Source: Marinilabilia salmonicolor (GTDB taxonomy: Bacteria; Bacteroidota; Bacteroidia; Bacteroidales; Marinilabiliaceae). From it: a stretch of DNA of 64,000 nucleotides. Positions 17,101-24,079 of this stretch are shown one piece after another. Within the stretch, counting starts at the first letter, position 1. Each line of letters begins with the position of its first letter. The stretch covers positions 1-64,000 of the forward strand of contig NZ_PVTS01000017.1 of assembly GCF_003003035.1 (NCBI RefSeq), written 5' to 3'. A model generated the notes under the pieces. It was not told where the DNA came from, made no database searches, and saw only the letters and a list, made by a program, of their open reading frames with translations. The position numbers and the translations under genes are program-made.

Positions 17101-19199
17101 CGCCCACAGTGGAACAAATCGTTGCCGGCAAGTTATCAGAAACAGTTGATGCTGTGGTAGCCGGGGATGGCCCACTAACAGCCAATACCATTTTTACACA
17201 TACCGGAATTGACATCTCGGAAACAAAATTACCCTCAGGCTCTTATTACTACATGCACCTGGTGGCCAAACACACCACCAAAGACCTCTATTCCAAACGA
17301 AACACCCTGCTGATCGACAAGGTGGCACCCGTCACGTCCGTTTTTCCGGCCGATGGAACAGATTATTTCCCACAAGATGGAAAAATCAAAATCAGGTTCG
17401 ATGAGAAAATTTTTGACAACACAGGGACAGAATATGATAATACTAACCTGACAGGGCTGATTGGTTTAACCTTTACTGATGGAGGTACATCTGTTACCCA
17501 TTCGGTCAGCATCGATACATCAGGGAAAGAAATAACGGTTACTCCTTCCGCTGATTTACAAGGACGAACCGGGTACACCATTACCGTCAATCAGGTATAT
17601 GACCAGATTGGTAACGGACAGACAGTTTCTACAGTTACCACCTTTACCACCGACCAGCTTTACACCTGGACCGGAGCAGGAACAGATGCCACTGTTTGGA
17701 CAGACCCGGATAACTGGGAAGGTCAGCCTCAGGGAGGCTACACCGATGGCAGTGTTTACATTCCGAATACAGTAACATCCTATCCGGAAATTTCAGGTGA
17801 CCTTACCATCTACAACCTGAACATTGAACCGGGGGCATTTATCACTCACTCATCAGGCATTCTTTCGGTGAATGGCGAATTCAGACTGCAATCCTCCGAT
17901 CAGGTTAACGCCTCCTATATTTATGCCGGAGGCAGTCTCACAGTGACACCTGACAGTGTAAAAATTGAACAAGCCATTTCGGCCAATAATAGAAACTATA
18001 ATGTATCATCCCCTACCAATGGAGCAACAAAGGCTGATATGGGGGTTACCAATAAACTCTTTGAATGGAGCAATGGTGACGGAAGCTTTTTAGAACTGGG
18101 AGAGACAGAAACGCTTCAACCCGGTCATGGATACCTTACGAGAAGTGAAGTGGGAAAAATCATCTTCTCCGGTAACATCAACCTGGCCGATGTAAATATT
18201 CCTGTACAATGGTCCTCTGCAGGCAAAGGGTGGAACCTTGTTGGTAATCCATATCCCGCCTCTTTAGACTGGGCCAACATTACAAAAACAAATGTGGCTG
18301 ACGGCTTCTGGCTTTGGGACAATATTCAGAACCTTTACGGCGTATATAACCAGGAACTGGAAACGGGAGTCAATCTGACCTCTTCGGTCATTCCGTCCAA
18401 TCATGCGTTCTTCGTTAAAGTCCCTGCTGAAATGCGTCATCTGGAGTCGTCCATCACCTTTGAAGTGGCTGATGTGCAAAACAACGAGAACTCCTATCTC
18501 AAATCTGCCGGTTTTTCACCTGCTTCACTAAAACTTGCAGGAAGCAACGGCGAAGTCAGGGATGAAACAGCCATTGTGTTGCACCCCGATGCCAGTGATG
18601 GCCTGGATCATCTGGATTCGGAAAAATACTTATCCAGAGCCTCAGCTACCATCGAATTATTTGTCCCGGTTGATGGTGCCAACATTGCAATCAACGCCAT
18701 TCCGGATAGCGACTGGAAAGAAAAGTCCATTCCGCTAGGATTTTATGCAAAAGAAACAGGGAGTTTCCAAATCGAAGTGTCCGAACAGTCCATTCAAGAC
18801 CTCGACCAGTTAATCCTGACCGATCATGTGGAAAATAAAGACCGGGCACTGAGTGAAAACTCCTCCTACGCTTTCGATGTGAACACCTCAGGGACCAACA
18901 CATCACGATTCACCCTGAAAATAGTCAGAAAGTCAGTAGCCACAGCCATACAAACTCCGGAGAAAAAACAAACCGACAATTGTATCGTTTACACGCATCA
19001 GTCACAAATCGTAGTGGAAACCCCCGACATTCAAAACCTCCGATATCATCTCAATGATCTGAGCGGACACACCCTGGAAACAGGCAACCTGAATGCGGGT
19101 TCCACTCATTACATCGATACCCCCAATACAGGTATTTATGTAGTCACCATTCTGTCTGATGATGGGAAGGAACAGCATAAAGTGGCGGTAGAAAACTGA
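14157..19199 (+). CDS. Giant secreted Ig-like (Big_5) protein with T9SS-type C-terminal domain
   Basis: 1680 residues. A signal peptide ends near 23 (NSFHAQAQ). Eight tandem Ig-like domains of 105-120 residues span about 25-940; each opens with a P-x3-xxxP-x2-x2-G motif, has LTF-x-E-xI in the second strand and closes with W-x-FTT. A YYFVISES-containing module (941-1055) and a ninth diverged Ig-like domain (1055-1165) follow. The region from 1168 (WTGAGTDATVWTDPDNWEG) resembles the C-terminal half of the 24080 protein. The last 75 residues end in GIYVVTILSDDGKEQHKVAV, a type IX secretion sorting domain. Probably a surface adhesin or stalk; no catalytic motif is seen. Confidence 0.8.
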   Translation: MKKFYPLLIGLLVFVANSFHAQAQEPVISTYSPDLDAPGVPLDVVLELTFDVNIAYTADSEYYKVEIFKEGGIFALATYQISQGQAQPGLNISSKTLTITPSAIFDPESNYYIKIQAGAIVNASDATPFSGIDNSESNNWRFTTVSRPAVSTVSPAHNATGVTGLQQLSVTFNEEITLGANKNLTIKKSDGTDFQTINTTNDAGLISVNTTDNKTVEINHNAFNGDQGLYIDAEEGLVVSNASGVSSAAIDGTSSWAFTTATAPGVAEFGPASTPEAIVHADEPLTLRYDKPVTLASDKNVTIYSDGQQHFQTLNTTDNPAFFTYDFNTYTLTIDHNLFPAYSSIYVVVDEGLVTADDNDIASTRVDGLNQEWDFMTVAAPVLQEVAPNGITDVPGNQSLTLTYNENITAGDNKNLYIYDSTDQLIETINTTDNSANFSITDNTLTVTHSPLSGNTSYYILTDKGLAKSTNTAMEADAISGTTDWTFTTTGGPVAEIFTPAAAATGVSVTAPFSIDFNENIVRGTSGSLTIRESNETVVETIAFDSEQLTFVNDILTISHSILSPETTYHIQIENSMVVSDATGTPWEGISDQSWSFTTAGAPTISSYDPLNGETSAPVNQPLTLTFSENIKRGNTGYLNIRRDDGSPNGVAFKAFSFDDPDLVFSNNTLSINHDLLISETTYFVKIDPGVIVSEGTDVAFGGIADNNQWRFTTAAPPTATSFDPVSDSELTSATGNLTITFSENIELGSSGAIRIKYGADATFQTITFEDTENISITDDVLTISHLEFPPSESFYILMDAGFVRSTASGVAFPGIQETTTWTFTSPAGPAISTYDPANNSLDIPVDAQLVLTFDQPIARGTGNMVLHYQNGGGDAVIVSAASENKLTINANTLTFYNLNMPHEETLYVTMDAGFVKSADTGFAFDGITDNTEWVFTTLPEPPSWITGYPVFSSITTDNINLDLQTNIDSRYYFVISESEAAPTVEQIVAGKLSETVDAVVAGDGPLTANTIFTHTGIDISETKLPSGSYYYMHLVAKHTTKDLYSKRNTLLIDKVAPVTSVFPADGTDYFPQDGKIKIRFDEKIFDNTGTEYDNTNLTGLIGLTFTDGGTSVTHSVSIDTSGKEITVTPSADLQGRTGYTITVNQVYDQIGNGQTVSTVTTFTTDQLYTWTGAGTDATVWTDPDNWEGQPQGGYTDGSVYIPNTVTSYPEISGDLTIYNLNIEPGAFITHSSGILSVNGEFRLQSSDQVNASYIYAGGSLTVTPDSVKIEQAISANNRNYNVSSPTNGATKADMGVTNKLFEWSNGDGSFLELGETETLQPGHGYLTRSEVGKIIFSGNINLADVNIPVQWSSAGKGWNLVGNPYPASLDWANITKTNVADGFWLWDNIQNLYGVYNQELETGVNLTSSVIPSNHAFFVKVPAEMRHLESSITFEVADVQNNENSYLKSAGFSPASLKLAGSNGEVRDETAIVLHPDASDGLDHLDSEKYLSRASATIELFVPVDGANIAINAIPDSDWKEKSIPLGFYAKETGSFQIEVSEQSIQDLDQLILTDHVENKDRALSENSSYAFDVNTSGTNTSRFTLKIVRKSVATAIQTPEKKQTDNCIVYTHQSQIVVETPDIQNLRYHLNDLSGHTLETGNLNAGSTHYIDTPNTGIYVVTILSDDGKEQHKVAVEN

Positions 19200-20131
19200 G
19201 GTGGAGGTTGAGAATAAGACTAAGGTTAAGGAATTCTTTTGAAAAGAAGATTTTCTTAACCTTTACTATTTATAAGCTTTGATGAAGCTGATATCAGGAC
19301 TGCGCTTTCGGTAATTTTTTCTGTTTTTAATTAACTCTATGCTACTCGTCCTGATAAACCAGGACGAGATGTGACGTACTCCGTATAGTGCTGTATATTA
19401 ACCGTGTTGCGAAGCAACCCCTGTGGGGCTCGGTGCTCTCTGTGGTTAACCCCCGTCAAAAAACAAATCTGTCACCCCCCGGGGCTGATCCACGATGAAA
19501 AGCAGGATTAAAACAATATCCGATTTAACATATAGATTGGGAAATAAGGTCATTGCGGAATGGCGTTCATCTACCACGCTGAAGCTCCGTAGTTAGCCAG
19601 TAATGCGTAGCCAGGAGCAAGGATCATAGAATAAAACAAAAAGGAGTACCTCACAATAAAAAGTTGAAACAAAGAATGCAGAAAAATCGCAGAACAGACA
19701 TACTAATCACCTCCCCCGTTTCGGACGGGTGTTTTTTCGTTTTCACCTCCCAACGAAAAATCTATCCAAAGCCCGCCAGGCTTAAAAGAATCTTGAGATG
19801 TTTTCAATTTCGTCCCTGAAAGAGGCATACATAAATAACCCGGATGCAGTCCGGGGAAAAGACACAAGAAGAAAATGGTCCCTGAAAGGGGCCAACATTA
19901 ACAAATATTAGCCCATCTATACTGCTGCCTCGCTTGGAGCTAAGCTACCTACCCCTTATATCAGGATATCACCATGATTTAAAATGCCCTACAAAACCAA
20001 CACATCACATTCCCCGCAACTTCCGATGATTATTCAAAAAACCCCGCAACTATTGCATGTTTCCTTCAAAAAACATACCTTTGAATTACTGTAACAGCCA
20101 TTACAGTAATGTACATTACAAACCGAAGATC
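19200..20131. repeat. Repeat-filled gap (partial cassettes)
   Basis: Contains a CTCTGTGGTTAACC fragment (19435), a half cassette A with GCCCCTGTGGGGC, CCCCCGGGGCTGATCC and AAAAGCAGGATT near 19420-19510, a CACCTCCCCCGTTTCGGACG word near 19710 resembling those at 21465 and 21725, and cassette A words CCCTGAAAGAGG, CCCGGATGCAGTCCGGGG and CCCTGAAAGGGG at 19813-19890. The stretch near 20085-20115 has the inverted repeat GTAACAGCCATTACAGTAATGTAC-like words just before the ATPase start. No gene seen. Confidence 0.6.
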
Positions 20132-21442
20132 ATGCAATTCTACAACCGCATAAAAGAATTAGAAATCCTTCGCAAAACGGAAGAGAAGGCAAAAGACCAC
20201 GCCCAAATGACTATTGTTGTTGGCCGACGAAGAATTGGAAAGACAACGCTTCTAATTGAATCAGTAAAAAACTCCCCGCACCTTTATTTCTTTATTTCAA
20301 AAAAAAATGAGATACTTCTATGCGAGGAATTTACGGAAGAAATACAAAACAAATTATCGGTAAACATTTATGGAACGTTCAGAACCTTCCGAGATCTCTT
20401 CGGGTACCTGATGGAATTATCTGGCACCCGTCATTTCACCCTAATCATTGACGAATTTCAGACATTCTACTCTGTAAACCCTGCGATATACAGCGAATTA
20501 CAAAATATATGGGATCGCCACAAAAACCAAAGTCATCTAAACCTGATTCTTTGTGGATCAATCTATTCTATGATGAAAAAGATTTTTGAGGATGCCAAAG
20601 AACCTTTGTTTGGAAGAGCCACCCAAAAACTATTCATAAAACCATTTGATACAACCTCTCAAAAAAAATTGCTTCAAGAGCATAACCCAAACTTCACTCC
20701 TGACGATTTACTCTTTTTCTATACCATATCGGGTGGAATACCCAAATATCTCGAAATATTAATTGAAAACAAGGCAGTTAACTTCATCAAAATTCTGGAG
20801 ACCGTATTATCCGAAAATTCAGTTTTTTTAGAAGAAGGAAAAAACATTTTAATCGATGAGTTTGGAAAAGATTACGGAACCTATTTTTCCATTTTATCAT
20901 TAATAGCTTCCTCCAAAACAAGCAGACCGGAAATAGAATCAATCCTCGAAATTCAAACCGGTGGTTACCTCGACAAACTGGAAAACGATTTTGGTATTGT
21001 GTCCAAAACTAAACCAATGTTATCCAAACCTAATAGTCGTTTTGTAAAATACCACATAAGCGATAATTTCCTGAATTTCTGGTTTCGATTTATCTTCAAA
21101 TACAAAAGTGCCATTGAAATAGACAATCTGGAATATGTAAAAAATATAATCAGACGCGATTATCAAGTCTATTCCGGAAAAATTCTGGAAAGATATTTTA
21201 TTGATAAACTCAAAACGAAAGGTAATTATTCTTCCATTGGCAGCTATTGGGAAAAAGGAAATCGTAATGAAATTGACATTGTAGCCATTAATGACATCGA
21301 AAAAAAAATTGACATTTTTGAGGTTAAAAGAAACCCGGCCAATATCAGCATCCATAACCTGATTCTAAAATCGTCCAATCTGATACAGAAACTACCGGAT
21401 TATACTCCTCAATACAAAGGTTTATCCCTTGATGATATGTAA
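20132..21442 (+). CDS. AAA ATPase, archaeal-ATPase/DUF234 type
   Basis: About 436 residues from the ATG at 20132. The upstream 25 codons in frame are low-complexity and not family-like. Walker A is GRRRIGKT (31-38) and Walker B LIIDEFQTF near 104-112. LNLILCGSIYSMMKKIF near 132 is sensor-1, and GGIPKYLE near 205 is the winged-helix entry typical of the family. The C-terminal part carries NEIDIVAINDIEKKIDIFEVKR, a readable PD-(D/E)XK-like core (E-I-D, then E-V-K). That makes it an ATPase-nuclease-like protein. Function is unknown. It is a different subfamily from the 8106 ATPase but has a similar architecture and repeat context. Confidence 0.85.
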   Translation: MQFYNRIKELEILRKTEEKAKDHAQMTIVVGRRRIGKTTLLIESVKNSPHLYFFISKKNEILLCEEFTEEIQNKLSVNIYGTFRTFRDLFGYLMELSGTRHFTLIIDEFQTFYSVNPAIYSELQNIWDRHKNQSHLNLILCGSIYSMMKKIFEDAKEPLFGRATQKLFIKPFDTTSQKKLLQEHNPNFTPDDLLFFYTISGGIPKYLEILIENKAVNFIKILETVLSENSVFLEEGKNILIDEFGKDYGTYFSILSLIASSKTSRPEIESILEIQTGGYLDKLENDFGIVSKTKPMLSKPNSRFVKYHISDNFLNFWFRFIFKYKSAIEIDNLEYVKNIIRRDYQVYSGKILERYFIDKLKTKGNYSSIGSYWEKGNRNEIDIVAINDIEKKIDIFEVKRNPANISIHNLILKSSNLIQKLPDYTPQYKGLSLDDM

Positions 21443-21454
21443 GAAGTGGCAAAC

Positions 21455-22010
21455 CGGAGTAACCTCAGCTACCCCTTCGTTTCCGCACGAGGGGTTTTTC
21501 TTTTCTCGTCTCCTGACGAGGATTTAAAAGCCCGACCAAACAAAAAAGAATGTTGAAAGGTATTCAATTTCGTCTCTGAAAGGGGCATACTTAAGTAACC
21601 CCGGATGCAGTCCGGGGAAAGGACACAAGAAGAAAAAGTCCCTGAAAGGGGCCAACATTAACAAATATCGGTACATATCTGACCCCCTCAGGCGCCACTC
21701 GAAAAAAACACTTGGGGCTAAGCTACCTACTCCGCGTTTCCGAACGAATAGGTTTTCACCTCTCGTCTCCTGACGAGAATTCTATCCAAAGCCCGCCAAT
21801 CATCATAACAGGGTGTCACCCCTGCCGGGGCTTTTCCATATTATTTAATGCCAATGCTACCATACTGCCGCCCCGCCGGGGCTGATCCATGGCAATCCAA
21901 AAGCCCCAATATTTCACCAGAAAAAGCACCAGGAGTAAGGCAACAATCAGGTAGAACACATACAACAAATAAAATAATTTAAGCCCCGAACAGGGTTGAC
22001 ACCTTTTCAA
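21455..22010. repeat. Cassette A words and CTCGTCTCCTGACGAG hairpins
   Basis: CCCCTTCG..CGAGGGGTTTTT (21465-21490) followed by CTCGTCTCCTGACGAG could terminate the ATPase transcript; a very similar pair recurs at 21730-21780. In between lie CTGAAAGGGG, CCCCGGATGCAGTCCGGGG and CCCTGAAAGGGGCC. TGCCGGGGCT and GCCCCGCCGGGGC follow near 21825-21885. No gene is supported here. Confidence 0.75.
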
Positions 22011-22218
22011 TTATCAATAATCAATTACCAATAATTAATTCAACAAAAAAATCCGGCAGAAGCAATACTTGATCCCTAATCATGAAATCCGGAACCCTCA
22101 ATGAAACTTAAAACCCGGAACACAAAACGCAAATCACAACACACAAAACCCTATCCCTTAAAGAGAAATAAATACTGCCTGCTGCCTAAAGACTAAATTA
22201 CTTCCATCTAAAAGAATC

Positions 22219-22323
22219 CATCCCCCTCCTTGGGAGGGGCTAGGGGAGGCTTTCCATCCCCCTCCTTGGGAGGGGCTAGGGGAGGCTTTCCATCCCCCTC
22301 CCTGGGAGTGGCCAGGGGAGGCC
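22219..22323. repeat. 36-bp tandem repeat, three copies
   Basis: Units start CATCCCCCTCCTTGGGAGGG and end GGCTTTC. Copies 1 and 2 (22219-22254, 22255-22290) are identical; copy 3 (22291-22323) has several changes and is cut short. Each unit is itself a hairpin (CCCCTCC..GGAGGGG). The array ends 15 bp before the methyltransferase -7 element. A related word occurs at 28766-28795. Confidence 0.9.
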
Positions 22324-22337
22324 CCCCTTTTTTTTCC

Positions 22338-22345
22338 TATCTTTG
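22338..22345 (+). promoter_or_regulatory. TATCTTTG -7 element of the methyltransferase gene
   Basis: Perfect TAnnTTTG, 15 bp before the proposed TTG start. No good -33 is present because the repeat array occupies that place. The position argues against the earlier TTG at 22343, which would overlap the promoter. Confidence 0.55.
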
Positions 22346-22360
22346 CAAAAAACACCCACA

Positions 22361-23101
22361 TTGAAAAAACAAACCATCATACCGGAATCACTGGACATCA
22401 TCGGTAACGCCTGTCGCGATTATCTGAAAAAACCCGACAAAAACCTCAGCATTGAAGTCTGGAGCAACATCGCTGAAACCGATGTTATTCCGGTTCACTA
22501 TCTCTTTCGCCCTTTTAAAGAAATGCCCCCCCTGGAGCAAGAAGCCCTGAAGCAGTGCCGCGGCAAAGTTCTGGATATTGGTGCGGGTGCAGGATCTCAT
22601 GCGCTATGGTTGCAGGAACAGGACTTTGACGTGACAGCACTCGAAATCTCCCCCGGCTGCTGCGAGGTGATGCAAAAAAGAGGAGTAAAAAACATTCTTC
22701 AGGAAGACTTTTTTGCCCTCGCAGAAGAAGACAAATACGACACCCTTCTGATGCTCATGAACGGCATCGGAATCGTGGGCACCACCGACCGGTTAAAAGA
22801 ATTTTTTAATATGGCCCGCAAAATACTCAAACCCGGCGGACAAATCTTGGTTGACAGCTCCGATTTGCGTTACCTCTTTTTGCAGGACGACGGCAGTATC
22901 CTCATCAATCTCAACGACAGTTACTACGGGGAGGTGGAATACCGCATGAGCTACAAAGGACAGAAAGGCCGCCGCTTCCCCTGGCTCTTCATCGACGACC
23001 AGCTGCTGGAATACCATGCAGAAAAAAACGGCTTCCGGTTTGAACGCATCGCCGAAGGGGAGCATTTCGATTACCTGGCAAGATTGACAGAAGCTACCTA
23101 A
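22361..23101 (+). CDS. Class I SAM-dependent methyltransferase
   Basis: About 246 residues, starting from TTG (LKKQTIIPESL). The Rossmann SAM-binding motif I is VLDIGAGAGSHALWL (near 72-86), the acidic residue of motif II is in ALEISPGC near 97, and DTLLMLMNGIGIVG near 133 and ILKPGGQILVDSSD near 160 are later motifs. The chain ends with a tyrosine-rich region. It methylates an unknown substrate; homologues in Bacteroidota are annotated only as methyltransferases. It is monocistronic, with a -7 element and a tandem repeat directly upstream. Confidence 0.8.
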   Translation: MKKQTIIPESLDIIGNACRDYLKKPDKNLSIEVWSNIAETDVIPVHYLFRPFKEMPPLEQEALKQCRGKVLDIGAGAGSHALWLQEQDFDVTALEISPGCCEVMQKRGVKNILQEDFFALAEEDKYDTLLMLMNGIGIVGTTDRLKEFFNMARKILKPGGQILVDSSDLRYLFLQDDGSILINLNDSYYGEVEYRMSYKGQKGRRFPWLFIDDQLLEYHAEKNGFRFERIAEGEHFDYLARLTEAT

Positions 23102-23109
23102 ATCTTGTG

Positions 23110-23765
23110 AATTGCGCATAAAATAATTTCTCTGTGCAACCCGGTATTTCTCCATATTCTCTGTGGTTAAAGCCCTCAAAACACAATTCTGTCACCCCCG
23201 GTCCCTGAAAGGGGCGAATTTAAGTAACCCCGGATGCAGTCCGGGGTAAAGGAACCCACCACATAAGGTCCCTGAAAGGGGCCAACAAGTGTCGTGTTAT
23301 TTTATGCTTAATACGACACTTGTTTAAACAAATTCTCATCCATAAACATACGACACCTTCAGCGTCGATTTCCTTATTATCAGATCTTCTATAAACATGG
23401 GAGCCCTTCAGGCTCCGGCTAATTGATCATTAAAAAGTATCATCCCTGCCGGGGCTGATACATCCTAAAATGCAGGAATCGAACAACAATTGTCTCCCCC
23501 TATGAATTGAATTATTAAGAAGGACTGCAAATCCGATGTGTTCAGAACGGTCGCATTACAAATCCGCCCGAACGGAGAAATACCTGATAATATCCAAACC
23601 GATTCTTGCTCTTACAGCTTTGAGCTACAAGCTCCATGCCCATTTCTCATCTGTGTCCATTTGCGCCATCTGCGGATACTGAAAAGTTGCGTAGCAACCC
23701 CTGTGATTCTCTTTATCCTCTGTGGTTAAATATCCCCTCCTTGGGAGAGGTAGGAATGGCCCCAA
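23110..23765. repeat. Cassette A copy 5 and CTCTGTGGTTAAA repeats
   Basis: After the methyltransferase come a CTCTGTGGTTAAA fragment (23160) and cassette A with CCCTGAAAGGGG, CCCCGGATGCAGTCCGGGG, CCCTGAAAGGGG, an extra inverted repeat AAGTGTCGTGTTA..ACGACACTTG (23287-23320), CGACACCTTCAGCGTCG and GAGCCCTTCAGGCTC. At 23630-23730 lies a near-identical copy of the 100-bp repeat found at 9920. From 23790 to 24079 the DNA is AT-rich with no recognised element. Confidence 0.8.
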
Positions 23766-24079
23766 TTAATCATTGATCATTGATCATTAATCATTACTTT
23801 ACCTCCCTTCATCAACTAAACCCTTTATTCACGTACCTTTTGCTATGTCAATAGCGTACAAACAGTTAAATTTACGCGTTACTTTTAAAACACTCAAAAC
23901 AACAGGGAATCTCTAAAAATAGTAAAATTCAAGGCACAAGAAATTTTAAAACCGGAGTTTACCAATAGTATATGAGGATTTTAAAATTTTGAAGTAACGC
24001 AGAAGTTTGCATTTTTTGAGGTTACCTCAATGAACAACGCTTTTTGAACATGGTTACACACAGGGTTAAATTGACGATT

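Noticed and set aside
22219-22323. CRISPR-like 36-bp repeats
   Set aside because: Units are directly adjacent with no spacers between them.
22158-22361. A 67-residue minus-strand frame with repeated SQGGGWKASP units
   Set aside because: It is the translation of the 36-bp tandem hairpin repeat; no start signal or family.
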